From NCBI RefSeq assembly GCF_014490485.1, contig NZ_JACTVA010000002.1:186001-250000 (forward strand): a DNA stretch of 64,000 bases, given 5' to 3'. Origin of the DNA: Teichococcus aerophilus. GTDB lineage: Bacteria; Pseudomonadota; Alphaproteobacteria; Acetobacterales; Acetobacteraceae. How positions within the stretch are numbered: position 1 is the first letter of the stretch; each line of letters begins with the position of its first letter. This document shows positions 53,114-62,013 of this stretch, one piece after another. A program made the position numbers and the translations under genes. The notes under the pieces were generated by a model. The model was not told the DNA's origin, did no database searches, and was given only the letters and a program-made list of their open reading frames with translations.

Positions 53114-54265
53114 TCAGGACGCTGCGCGAATCATGTTGCGGGCGATGACGATCTGCTGGATCTGCGTCGTCCCTTCATAGATGCGGAACAAACGCACATC
53201 GCGGTAGAAGCGCTCGATGCCGTAATCGGCGATGTAGCCGGCGCCGCCATGGATCTGCACCGCGCGGTCCGCCACCCGGCCGACCATCTCCGACGCGAAC
53301 ATCTTGCAGCACGCGGCCTCGGTCCCGACGTCGTGGCCGGCGTCCTTACGGCGTGCCGTCTCCATCACCATGCAGCGGGCCGCGTAGGATTCCGCCTTGC
53401 TGTCGGCCAACATCGCCTGGATCAACTGGAACTCCGCCAAGGGCTGGCCGAACTGCTTGCGTTCCATCGCATAGCGCAGGCTGTCGCGGATCAGCCGCTC
53501 CGCCACGCCGACGCAGACGGCGCTGATATGCAACCGGCCGCGGTCCAGCACCTTCATGGCCGTGCGGAAGCCCTGCCCTTCCCGCCCGCCGAGTAGCGCC
53601 GTCGCCGGGATGCGGCAGTCTTCGAACACCACGTCGCAGGTATGGGCGCCCTTCTGCCCCATCTTCTGGTCCGGCTTGCCCAGGGAGATGCCCGGCGTAT
53701 CCGCCTCCACCAGGAAGGCGCTGACGCCCCGCGCGCCGGCTTCCTGCGGGTTGGTGCGGGCGAACAACGTGAACAGGCCGGCACGCGGCGCATTGGTGAT
53801 GTAGCGCTTGGTGCCGTTCAGCACGTAGCTGTCGCCATCCCGCCGGGCGGAGGTCCGCAGCGAACCGGCATCGGACCCCGCCTCCGCCTCGGTCAACGCG
53901 AAGGAGCCGACGATCTCGCCTGACGCCATGCCAGGCAGGTAGCGCTGCTTCTGCTCTTCCGAGCCGTCGATGATGATGCCTTGCGAGCCGATGCCGTTAT
54001 TGGTGCCGACCAGAGAGCGGAAGGCGGGCGAGGTCTGCCCCAGTTCGAAGGCAACCTGCGCTTCCTCCTCCATGGTCAGGCCGAGACCGCCATATTCCTC
54101 CGGGATCGACAGGCCGAAGAGACCCATCTCCCGCATGGCGGCGACGATCTCGGCCGGGATCTCGTCATGCTCGGCGACCTGATGCTCCAGCGGCACCAGT
54201 TGCTCGCGCACGAAGCGGGATACGCTTTCCAGGAGCTGGCTCAGGGTCTCGGCAGGCAGGGTCAC
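53114..54265 (-). CDS. Acyl-CoA dehydrogenase
   Basis: A 383-residue FAD enzyme. FALTEAEAGSDAGSLRTSA is the FAD-contact signature and YITNAPRAGLFTLFARTN follows. The base Glu364 is in FRIYEGTTQIQ, the position used by short- and medium-chain enzymes, and the motif AVQIHGGAGYIADYGIERFY is intact. It introduces a 2,3-double bond into an acyl-CoA. The chain-length class is not decided by eye. No electron-transfer flavoprotein or thiolase is adjacent, so the pathway is open. Confidence 0.93.
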   Translation of the reverse strand: MTLPAETLSQLLESVSRFVREQLVPLEHQVAEHDEIPAEIVAAMREMGLFGLSIPEEYGGLGLTMEEEAQVAFELGQTSPAFRSLVGTNNGIGSQGIIIDGSEEQKQRYLPGMASGEIVGSFALTEAEAGSDAGSLRTSARRDGDSYVLNGTKRYITNAPRAGLFTLFARTNPQEAGARGVSAFLVEADTPGISLGKPDQKMGQKGAHTCDVVFEDCRIPATALLGGREGQGFRTAMKVLDRGRLHISAVCVGVAERLIRDSLRYAMERKQFGQPLAEFQLIQAMLADSKAESYAARCMVMETARRKDAGHDVGTEAACCKMFASEMVGRVADRAVQIHGGAGYIADYGIERFYRDVRLFRIYEGTTQIQQIVIARNMIRAAS

Positions 54266-54780
54266 GCGTCACTCGCCAGGTTGGGGCGGAGCCGAAGCCG
54301 CTCGCCCGGTTCTTATGCCGCCGATGGTGCGGCGGGCGGGCGGGAGCGTCAACGGCCCGCCCGTCCCGCTCGCCACGCCCTGCCCTGCCCTGGCGCGGGC
54401 GAATCGCGGGCCGATTCTGCCTCATCCACACTCGCGCCGGTGCTCCACAGGGAGGAGCCGACAGGGTCATGATGATTCACATCAAGATTCGTTCCGGATT
54501 CTCTTTCTGAGACGGGGCATTCCGGAACAGCTACTTAAGGGATTTTCCTAAGATTAAGGTTATCCACGGAACCTGGGGATAGTTCTGTGAGCAGATGGCG
54601 CGTGGCCATTCAGCAGTAGGGCTTCCGCGCCATTCGCCCCGTCACTCGCACCTGACCTTTGCCTAAAGATTTTGTTCTTGTTTTGTTCGTCACGTCCATT
54701 AGGGTCGGCGCATGTCGCACCCCCTTCTTCCCTCTCACCCCGGCTTCGCCGCCTCTTCGTCAGTCTGCTGATCATCCGCT
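54266..54780. other. 515-bp regulatory region between acyl-CoA dehydrogenase and imuA
   Basis: No convincing gene is present. From about 54470 the base composition turns AT-richer than its surroundings and is full of dyads: GTTCCGGA (54491-54498) with TCCGGAAC (54521-54528); CTTAAGG with CCTAAG around 54533-54552; AGGTT with AACCT (54557-54574). TTATCCACG at 54560-54568 differs in one base from the DnaA box. The SOS box for imuA lies at 54674. The region should hold divergent promoters for the acyl-CoA dehydrogenase gene and the mutasome operon. Confidence 0.55.
54674..54688 (+). promoter_or_regulatory. LexA (SOS) box upstream of imuA
   Basis: GTTCTTGTTTTGTTC matches the alphaproteobacterial LexA consensus GTTC-N7-GTTC exactly. 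It lies 92 bases before the imuA start, where a promoter is expected. This predicts LexA repression of imuA-imuB-dnaE2 and induction by DNA damage. Confidence 0.85.
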
Positions 54781-55434
54781 ATGCCCGCTTCCCCCGCATT
54801 GCTGCACGACCTCCGCCAGCGCCTTTCACAGATCGAACGCGGATTGGGCGAAGCCGCCTTCCCACCCGTGCCCCTGTGCCCGGCGCTGGACCGCCACCTG
54901 CCCGAGCACGGCCTGGCGCGGGGTGCGCTGCATGATGTTCTGGCGGCCGACCCGGGTGCGGCGCTGGGCTTCTGCGCCGTGGTGCTGGGCAGGCTGGAGA
55001 CCCCCACTCTCTGGATCGCGCCGGAAGCCGATGCGGTGTGGCCGGCGGGCCTGCAATCGCTGGGCCTGTGCATCAGCCAGTTGATCCTCGTCCGCTACCG
55101 GCGTCCGGCAGAGGGGCTCTGGGCGATGGAGGAAGCGCTGCGTAGCCCCGGCATCGGCGGCGCCGTGCTGCAAACCTCGCATCTGGACCTCATCGCCGCG
55201 CGCCGGCTGCAACTGGCCGCGGAGGCGACCGGCAATATCGGCCTGCTGCTCCGCCCTGCCACCGAAGCGCGTAACCCTTCCAATGCGGTGACGCGCTGGC
55301 AGGCGGCATCGCTGCCGAACCCGCAGGCAGCGCCGCATTGGCAATGGAACCTGTTGCGCAGCCGGGGCGGCCAGCCAACGCCCTGGCAGGTCACTTGCGC
55401 CCCCGGCGGCGTGCTGCAGGCCCATGCGCCATGA
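54781..55434 (+). CDS. imuA: ImuA, accessory protein of the SOS mutasome
   Basis: A 217-residue RecA/SulA-like protein. LPEHGLARGALHDVLAADPG is the family's N-terminal signature, followed by the core strands LETPTLWIAPEADAVWPAGL and LGLCISQLILVRYRRPAEGL. No intact Walker A motif is visible, as is usual for ImuA. It works with ImuB and DnaE2 in damage-induced mutagenesis. It overlaps imuB by four bases and lies downstream of an SOS box. Confidence 0.93.
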   Translation: MPASPALLHDLRQRLSQIERGLGEAAFPPVPLCPALDRHLPEHGLARGALHDVLAADPGAALGFCAVVLGRLETPTLWIAPEADAVWPAGLQSLGLCISQLILVRYRRPAEGLWAMEEALRSPGIGGAVLQTSHLDLIAARRLQLAAEATGNIGLLLRPATEARNPSNAVTRWQAASLPNPQAAPHWQWNLLRSRGGQPTPWQVTCAPGGVLQAHAP

Positions 55435-56921
55435 GCCGCCGCTACCTGGCCCTGTCGCTGCCATTGCTGCCGCTGGACCGGCTGCGCCGGCTGGACCCTT
55501 CGTTGCTGGACCGCCCATTGGCCAGTTGGGCCATCCAGGGCCCCCGGCGTCAGCTGGTCGCGGCGGATGCGCCCGGCTTGGTACCCGGTCAGACCGTGGC
55601 GGATGCCCAGGCCATCCAGCCGGACCTCGTGCTGTTCCCGGCCGACCCGGCGGAAGATGCGGCGCTGCTGGAACGCCTGGCGCTCTGGGCGATGCGTTTT
55701 ACGCCCTTGGTCGCGGTGGACCGCACAGAAGGGCTGTTGCTGGATGCCACGGGTGCGACGGCGCTATTGGGCGGCGAGGAACAGTTCGTCGTCGCCGTGA
55801 CCAGCCGGTTTCGCCAGGATGGCTTCCGCCTGCGGGCCGCCATGGCCAGCATCGCCGGCGCCGCCGCCGCGCTGGCGCGCGAAAGCCGGCAAGACCGGAT
55901 CGTCCCCCCCGGCCAGGAGCGGGATGCCATCGCCCCCCTGCCCCTGATCGCCTTACGCCTGCCGCCGGACATGATCCGCAGCCTGGGCCGCATGGGACTG
56001 CACCGCATCGGCCAGCTATGCCGCCAGCCGCGCGGCCCGCTAGCCCGCCGCTTCGGCCGGGTGCTGATGGATGCGCTGGACCACGCGACCGGCGACCGCC
56101 CGCAACCGCTGCAGCCGGTCCGCCCCGTCGCCACGTTCCAGGCCGTCCGCCATTGCCTGGAACCCATCATCACGCGCCCGGCCATCGACCAGGCGGTGGA
56201 AGCCCTGCTGGCGGAAATCTGCCGCGCCTTGCTGGAAGCGAGCCGCGGCGCCCGGCGGCTGACCCTGCGGGCGTTCCGCGTGGACCACCGCGTGCAGGAA
56301 ATTACCATCGGGACTGGCGCGCCGACACGCGACGCCGCGCATCTCGTCCGCCTGTTCGCCGGCAAGCTGGATCAGTTGGAACCCGACCTGGGTTTCGAGC
56401 GGCTGACCATGGACGCCCACTCCACCGACATACTGGACGGCCTGCAGGCCAGCATGGCCAGGCGGGACGGTGCTTCCGCCGCCGACACGGCCGCGTTGAC
56501 CGAGTTGCTGGACCGGCTGGAGCAACGCGTCGCGGTGTACCGCATGCTGCCGCTGGAGAGCCATTGGCCCGAATATGCCGCGGCACCGGCAACACCCCAT
56601 GAGCAGATCGTGCTCCCGCCCGATTGGGGGAATGAAACGCGCCCCGTTCGCCTGCTGGCGGAGCCGCTGGCACTGGCGGTGACGGCGGAGTTGCCGGACG
56701 GCACGCCGGTGCAGCTTCGCTACGGCTCCCGCCTGCACCGCGTGCTGTATTGCATCGGCCCGGAACGGCTGGAACCGGAATGGTGGGGCCATGATGCGGC
56801 GCGCCCGTCCCGGGATTATTTCCGCGTCCAGACAGCGGAGGGCCCACGCCTCTGGATCTGCCGCCTGGGCGAGCCGAATGTGTTGCCGCCCCGCTGGTTC
56901 CTGCACGGCTATCTGGCCTGA
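55431..56921 (+). CDS. imuB: ImuB, catalytically inactive Y-family polymerase homologue
   Basis: A 496-residue protein with the Y-family polymerase fold (MSRRYLALSLPLLPLDRLRR; GLVPGQTVADAQAIQPDLVL; DRTEGLLLDATGATALLGG). The acidic catalytic residues of DinB-type enzymes are not seen at the first strand or in the position of the usual Ser-x-Asp-Glu motif, as expected for ImuB, which serves as a scaffold linking ImuA, DnaE2 and the beta clamp. Helix-hairpin-helix (LGRMGLHRIGQLCRQP) and little-finger regions are complete. The C-terminal half extends well beyond the polymerase unit, typical of the family. It overlaps imuA (ATGA) and is three bases from dnaE2. Confidence 0.94.
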   Translation: MSRRYLALSLPLLPLDRLRRLDPSLLDRPLASWAIQGPRRQLVAADAPGLVPGQTVADAQAIQPDLVLFPADPAEDAALLERLALWAMRFTPLVAVDRTEGLLLDATGATALLGGEEQFVVAVTSRFRQDGFRLRAAMASIAGAAAALARESRQDRIVPPGQERDAIAPLPLIALRLPPDMIRSLGRMGLHRIGQLCRQPRGPLARRFGRVLMDALDHATGDRPQPLQPVRPVATFQAVRHCLEPIITRPAIDQAVEALLAEICRALLEASRGARRLTLRAFRVDHRVQEITIGTGAPTRDAAHLVRLFAGKLDQLEPDLGFERLTMDAHSTDILDGLQASMARRDGASAADTAALTELLDRLEQRVAVYRMLPLESHWPEYAAAPATPHEQIVLPPDWGNETRPVRLLAEPLALAVTAELPDGTPVQLRYGSRLHRVLYCIGPERLEPEWWGHDAARPSRDYFRVQTAEGPRLWICRLGEPNVLPPRWFLHGYLA

Positions 56922-56924
56922 GCC

Positions 56925-59900
56925 ATGCCCGCCGCTTATGCAGAGCTGGGTGCGCGTAGCAACTTCAGCTTGCTGGATGGCGCTTCGCATCCGGCGGAGC
57001 TGGCTGTCACGGCGCAGAAGCTCGGCCATGCGGGTTTGGGCATCTGTGACGTCAATACCCTGGCGGGCGTGGTGCGCGGCCATGTCGCCGCCAAGGAACT
57101 GGGCCTTCCCTATCTGATCGGTGTGCGATTACGGCTGGAGGATGGCGCGGAATACCTGGTCTGGCCGACGGACCGGGCCAGCTACGGCCGGCTGACGCGC
57201 CTGCTCTCCCTCGGCGGGATGCGGGTTCCGGCCGGCAGCTTCCGTATCAGCCGCGAGGATATGCTGGCGCATGCCGAGGCATGGTGCATGGCATCGGTGC
57301 CGCCACGGTTGCCGGATGCCGGCTTCGCAGGGCGGTTCCGGCTGGATGAAGCGGCACTGAATGCCAGTCTGGCCCTGCCGCTGTTCTGTGCCGCCGCCTG
57401 CCGGCATGACGGGCGCGATGCGGAGCGGCTGGAATGGCTGCACCATGTCAGCCCAAGGCTGCTGGCCTGGAATGACGTGCGCTACCACCAGCCGGGCCGG
57501 CGCCGGCTGGCAGACGTGCTGACCGCCATCCGCACCGGACGCACAGTGGAGGCGCTGGGCCGCATGGCGGAAGCCAACGGCGAACGCTGCCTGAAGTCCC
57601 CGGCCGACATGGAGCGCCTGTTTGCGGGCTATCCAGAAGCATTGGCGAATACGCTGGAGATCCTGCAGGCAGGGCAAGGCTTCTCCCTGAATCAGCTCCG
57701 CCACGAGTATCCCGACGAAATCCTGGAAGAAGGCTACACGCCGCAGCAGACCCTGGCGCGGCGCGTCGCCGCAGCCGCCGCTACTCGCTGGCCAGGCGGC
57801 GTACCGGAGGAAACCCAGGAACAGATCGACAAGGAATTGCAACTGATCGAACAGCTGCAATACGCGCCCTACTTCCTCACCGTGGATGAAATCGTACGCT
57901 TCGCACGCAGCAAGAAAATTCTGTGCCAGGGGCGCGGCTCGGCCGCCAATTCGGCGATCTGCTTTGTGCTGGGCATTACCTCCCTTGATCCGACGAAGCA
58001 TGAACTGCTCTTCGAGCGCTTCCTCTCGGCATCCCGGAACGAGCCGCCGGATATCGACGTCGATTTCGAGCATGACCGGCGGGAGGAGGTCATCCAGCAC
58101 ATCTACCAGCGCTATGGCCGGCAGCGCGCGGCGATCGTGGCCACGGTCATCCGTTACCGCACCCGCAGCGCGGTGCGGGAGGTCGGCAAGGTGCTGGGGT
58201 TGTCGGAGGACGTGACGGCGCGCCTCTCCAAGGCCAGTTGGGGACCGGGGCGCGATTGCACCCTGGCCGATATTGCCCAGGGCGTCGGCCTGGACCCCAC
58301 GGATCATCGCCTCTCCCTCGTCCTGGAACTGGCGGAGGAGATCCGCGATTTCCCACGCCACCTCGCCACCCATGTGGGCGGCTTCGTGATGAGCCGTGGC
58401 CCGTTGGTAGAGACCGCCGTGATCCGGCAGGCGGCGATGGAGGACCGGACTGTCCTTGAATGGGACAAGGATGATATCGACGCGCTGGGCCTGCTGAAGA
58501 TGGATGTGCTGGGCCTCGGCATGCTGTCCTGCCTGCGCCGCTGCTTCGATCTGCTGGGCCAGTACCACAAGCGCAGCCTGGGGCTGGACCAGGTGCCGCC
58601 GGATTGCCCGGAGACCTACGCCATGCTGCGGCGGGCCGATACGGTGGGCGTCTTTCAGGTGGAGAGCCGGGCGCAGATGTCCATGCTGCCGCGGCTCCGG
58701 CCGAAGGAGTTCTACGACCTGGTCATCCAGATCGCCATCGTGCGCCCCGGGCCGATCCAGGGTGACATGGTGCATCCGTACCTGCGGCGGCGGGCCAGGT
58801 TGGAGAAGCCCATCTACCCCAGCCCTTCACCGGAGCATGGCGACCCGGATGAATTGAAGAAAGTGCTGGAACGTACCCTGGGCGTGCCGTTGTTCCAGGA
58901 ACAGGCCATGCGCGTCGCCATGGTGGCGGCGAAGTTCAGCCCGGAAGAGGCCGACAAGCTGCGCCGCTCCATGGCCACCTTCAAGCAGACAGGCGGCGTG
59001 TCGGAATATCAGGACCGCATGGTCGGCGGTATGGTCCGCCGTGGCTATGACGCGGAGATGGCGCAACGCGTCTTCAAGCAGATCGAGGGATTCGGCTCCT
59101 ATGGCTTCCCCGAGAGCCACGCGGCATCCTTTGCGATGCTGGCCTATGCCTCGTCATGGCTGAAATGCCACCACCCGACCGTGTTCGCCGCCGCGCTGCT
59201 GAATTCCCTGCCGATGGGCTTCTATGCGCCGGCGCAGATCGTCCGCGATGCGCGCAATCACCGCGTCACCATACGGGCCGTGGATGTCAATGCCAGCGAC
59301 TGGGACTGCACCCTGGAACCGGAGGCGAGCAGCGCCGAGGGGTTCGCCTTGCGGCTTGGCATGCGTCTGGCCAGCGGACTGGCCAAGAGCGCGGCCGAGG
59401 CGATCACCCAGGCCCGGCAGGCTGGCAACGGCTCCCCCTTCGCATCGCCAGAAGAGGTGGCGCGGCGCGCCGGCATCGACCGGAAGGCCATGGAAGCGCT
59501 GGCCCAGGCCAATGCCTTTGCCTCGATGGGCGCGCGGCGGCGCCAGGCGCTCTGGGCAGCTAAGGGCATGGAGCCGGATATCCCCGATCTGCTGCAGACG
59601 GCAGCCAAGGCCGCCGCGGTCGGCGAGCCGCCACTGCTGCGCGAACCACCGCCGCTGCTACCCGAGGAGACGGAGGGCCAATCCATCATGCTGGACTATG
59701 CCACCACCAGCCTGACCCTACGCCGGCACCCGCTGGCCCTGATGCGCCCTGCCTTACGGGCACAAGGTTGCATCGACAGCCAGCAAGTGGCCGGGCTTCG
59801 GGCCGGTAGCAAGGTCCGGCTGGCCGGCCTGGTGCTGATGCGTCAGCGGCCTGGCACCTCGAAAGGCGTAATCTTCGTAACGGTGGAGGACGAGCACGGC

Positions 59901-60149
59901 GTCGCCAACCTGGTCGTCTGGGCCGACATCGCGGCGCGGGACCGCGCGGCCCTGATGGCGGCGAAGGTCCTGATGGTCGAAGGCCGGGTGGAACGGCAAA
60001 CCGAGCACACGGAAGTGCCGATCATCCATGTCATCTGCCTGAAGCTGACCGATTGCTCGGACCTGATGACCCAGGCGCTGATGCATGAGCCGGGCGGCAC
60101 CGAGCAGGCGGGCACGTCTGCCCTGCCCAATAGCCGGGACTTCCGATAA
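56925..60149 (+). CDS. dnaE2: Error-prone DNA polymerase DnaE2
   Basis: A 1074-residue C-family polymerase, shorter than replicative DnaE as is normal for DnaE2. An N-terminal PHP domain (YAELGARSNFSLLDGASHP) precedes the palm. The palm carries LCQGRGSAANSAICFVLGI and catalytic Asp residues in PPDIDVDFEHDRREE. Fingers and tandem helix-hairpin-helix regions follow (SYGFPESHAASFAMLAYASS), and the OB domain is late (GLVLMRQRPGTSKGVIFVTV). It performs translesion synthesis with ImuA and ImuB. It is the third gene of the SOS operon. Confidence 0.96.
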   Translation: MPAAYAELGARSNFSLLDGASHPAELAVTAQKLGHAGLGICDVNTLAGVVRGHVAAKELGLPYLIGVRLRLEDGAEYLVWPTDRASYGRLTRLLSLGGMRVPAGSFRISREDMLAHAEAWCMASVPPRLPDAGFAGRFRLDEAALNASLALPLFCAAACRHDGRDAERLEWLHHVSPRLLAWNDVRYHQPGRRRLADVLTAIRTGRTVEALGRMAEANGERCLKSPADMERLFAGYPEALANTLEILQAGQGFSLNQLRHEYPDEILEEGYTPQQTLARRVAAAAATRWPGGVPEETQEQIDKELQLIEQLQYAPYFLTVDEIVRFARSKKILCQGRGSAANSAICFVLGITSLDPTKHELLFERFLSASRNEPPDIDVDFEHDRREEVIQHIYQRYGRQRAAIVATVIRYRTRSAVREVGKVLGLSEDVTARLSKASWGPGRDCTLADIAQGVGLDPTDHRLSLVLELAEEIRDFPRHLATHVGGFVMSRGPLVETAVIRQAAMEDRTVLEWDKDDIDALGLLKMDVLGLGMLSCLRRCFDLLGQYHKRSLGLDQVPPDCPETYAMLRRADTVGVFQVESRAQMSMLPRLRPKEFYDLVIQIAIVRPGPIQGDMVHPYLRRRARLEKPIYPSPSPEHGDPDELKKVLERTLGVPLFQEQAMRVAMVAAKFSPEEADKLRRSMATFKQTGGVSEYQDRMVGGMVRRGYDAEMAQRVFKQIEGFGSYGFPESHAASFAMLAYASSWLKCHHPTVFAAALLNSLPMGFYAPAQIVRDARNHRVTIRAVDVNASDWDCTLEPEASSAEGFALRLGMRLASGLAKSAAEAITQARQAGNGSPFASPEEVARRAGIDRKAMEALAQANAFASMGARRRQALWAAKGMEPDIPDLLQTAAKAAAVGEPPLLREPPPLLPEETEGQSIMLDYATTSLTLRRHPLALMRPALRAQGCIDSQQVAGLRAGSKVRLAGLVLMRQRPGTSKGVIFVTVEDEHGVANLVVWADIAARDRAALMAAKVLMVEGRVERQTEHTEVPIIHVICLKLTDCSDLMTQALMHEPGGTEQAGTSALPNSRDFR

Positions 60150-60159
60150 GCCGGAAGGC

Positions 60160-60708
60160 CTACTGGAACCCGGGCTTTCCAATATCCTCCTGCCGCTGCG
60201 GAACCCGACGGAACTGGCTGATGTCGTAGCCAGCCTGGGCCAGCCGTTGCAGCAGCCCCTGATACGTCGCCTCATCCATCTCGGCCGTGCGGGACAGTAC
60301 CCAGCCATAGCCATGCCCGGGATAGCCCACCAGGGCGTAGCGGTACTCCTGGTCGACATAGACGATCAGGTAGGACAGGTAGATTGGCCAGAGCGGCGAT
60401 TCACGCCAATAGGCGTTGCCGGTGTCGGGGACGACATACCCGGTCATGGTGAAGCTACTGGGTTCGGAGGCAAAGTCGCTGCGGCCCCAGTAGACGTCGC
60501 GGAAGCGGTCGCCCTCGACACTGATGTCAAAATAGCTGCCGACTTTCCCCCGTTCGGCAAAATAGGGAATGTTGGCGATGACGTACCAGCGGCCGGAATA
60601 GCGCTGCAGGTCGACATTCGGCGCCAGCGGCATGGTGGGATTGACCGCCCCGCATGCACCCAGCCCGAACAACCCCAGCAGCATGGCAAGCAGACGCAGG
60701 CGCGACAT
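60160..60708 (-). CDS. blc: Outer-membrane lipocalin Blc
   Basis: A 182-residue lipoprotein. The signal MSRLRLLAMLLGLFGLGACG ends in lipobox LGAC. The lipocalin signature YSGRWYVIANIPYFAERG has the Gly-x-Trp; SYLIVYVDQEYRYALVGYPG and GYGWVLSRTAEMDEATYQGL complete the barrel. Bacterial lipocalins bind fatty acids or lysophospholipids in the outer membrane. AAAGG precedes the ATG. Downstream in orientation from the CFA synthase gene (84 bp), it may belong to the same membrane-lipid programme. Confidence 0.94.
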   Translation of the reverse strand: MSRLRLLAMLLGLFGLGACGAVNPTMPLAPNVDLQRYSGRWYVIANIPYFAERGKVGSYFDISVEGDRFRDVYWGRSDFASEPSSFTMTGYVVPDTGNAYWRESPLWPIYLSYLIVYVDQEYRYALVGYPGHGYGWVLSRTAEMDEATYQGLLQRLAQAGYDISQFRRVPQRQEDIGKPGFQ

Positions 60709-60792
60709 GGCGTGACCTTTCACAGAATCATTCCGGCTTCCAACGCACGTCGCAACCGCCTCATGTCTGGCAACGAACAGGCCCAAGCCTGT

Positions 60793-62013
60793 TCAGCCCG
60801 CATGGCCCAGCTTCCACAGGCCGACATCGATCGCCCTCGCACGGAAGCCGGCCTCGCAATAGCTCAGGTAGTATTCCCACATCCGGCGGAAGCGCGGGCA
60901 GAAGCCCATCGCCTCGATCTGCGGCCAGCTGGACTGGAAACGTTCCTGCCAATGCCGCAATGTCTGCGCATAGCCCAGGCCGAACGTCTCGACTTCCCGC
61001 ACCATCAGCCCGGCGCGGGAGACCTGTTCCTGCAAGGCCGTCGGCGACGGCAGCATGCCGCCCGGGAAAATATGACGCTGGATGAAGTCCGTACCGCGGC
61101 GGTAGCCCTCGAACCGGTCCTCGGCGATGGTGATCGATTGCAGCACGATCGTTCCGCCCGGCGTCAGGCGCTCGCGCAGCGCGTCGAAATAGGTTGGCCA
61201 CCACGCCTCGCCCACCGCCTCGACCATTTCGATGGAGACGATGCGGTCGAACTTCCCCGCCGCCTTCCGGTAATCCTGCAAGCGCAGATCGACCTGCGAT
61301 GCCAGGCCCGCATCGGCCAGCCTGGCCGTCGCATAGGCATGCTGGGAAGGCGATACGGTCAGGCCGGTGACATGGCAGCCCCGCGCGGCCAGGCGCTCGG
61401 CCAGGCCGCCCCAACCGAAGCCGATCTCGAGAACCCGCTGCCCTGGCTGGATATCCATCAACTCCAGCACGCGATCCTGCTTGGCGGATTGCGCGGTCTC
61501 CAGACTCGCCATCGCGTCGGCGAACGGGGCGGCGGAGTAGCTCATCCCCTCGTCCAGCCACTTTTCATAGAAGGCGTTGCCGAGGTCGTAATGCCGCATG
61601 ATGTTGCGGCGACTGCCGGAGAGTGTGTTGTCGTGCAGCCGGTGCAGCATGCGATGCAGCAGCCGCACCGGCAGGACGGCGCGGTCGGTGCCCGGGATGG
61701 CATCGCGGTTGACGGCCACCAGTTCGATCAGCGCGGTGAGATCGGGGCTCGACCACTGGCCATCCAGATAGGCCTCGGCAAAGCCGATATCGCCGGCCAG
61801 AAGCAGCCGCAGCACCGCGCGCCATTGGTGCAGCACCAGGGTCGCCTCAGGGCCGGTTCCAGCCGCCCGATGCCGCAGCATCGATCCATCCGGCAGCACG
61901 ACATTCAGGGTGCCGACGCGCAGCCTTCCCATCAACCGGCGCATCGCGGCAATCTGCAGACCGGCGCGCGGAAGCGGCAGGCCATGGCTTTCGACATTGC
62001 TGGGAGAGGACAT
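60793..62013 (-). CDS. cfa: Cyclopropane-fatty-acyl-phospholipid synthase family protein
   Basis: A 406-residue SAM-dependent methyltransferase. The lipid-binding N-terminal part includes DGSMLRHRAAGTGPEATLVL and GDIGFAEAYLDGQW, a typical CFA feature. The MRHYDLGNAFYEKWLDEGMSYSAA motif (given here from its start: MRHYDLGNAFYEKW) precedes the SAM motif VLEIGFGWGGLAERLAARGC. SIEMVEAVGEAWW and the end YCEAGFRARAIDVGLWKLG follow. It adds a methylene across cis double bonds in membrane phospholipids. Its ATG overlaps the DUF1365 stop by one base (TGATG). Confidence 0.93.
   Translation of the reverse strand: MSSPSNVESHGLPLPRAGLQIAAMRRLMGRLRVGTLNVVLPDGSMLRHRAAGTGPEATLVLHQWRAVLRLLLAGDIGFAEAYLDGQWSSPDLTALIELVAVNRDAIPGTDRAVLPVRLLHRMLHRLHDNTLSGSRRNIMRHYDLGNAFYEKWLDEGMSYSAAPFADAMASLETAQSAKQDRVLELMDIQPGQRVLEIGFGWGGLAERLAARGCHVTGLTVSPSQHAYATARLADAGLASQVDLRLQDYRKAAGKFDRIVSIEMVEAVGEAWWPTYFDALRERLTPGGTIVLQSITIAEDRFEGYRRGTDFIQRHIFPGGMLPSPTALQEQVSRAGLMVREVETFGLGYAQTLRHWQERFQSSWPQIEAMGFCPRFRRMWEYYLSYCEAGFRARAIDVGLWKLGHAG

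Noticed and set aside
52304-53596. 430-codon plus-strand frame over the asparaginase and acyl-CoA dehydrogenase genes
   Set aside because: Spans two well-supported minus-strand genes and their intergenic gap; no homology features.
54315-54551. Short plus-strand frame (78 codons) before imuA
   Set aside because: Composition changes abruptly within the frame, there is no ribosome site and it overlaps dyads and regulatory sequence.
54560-54568. Replication origin candidate at the DnaA-box-like site
   Set aside because: Only a single imperfect box, no cluster of boxes and no dnaA, dnaN or parAB genes nearby.
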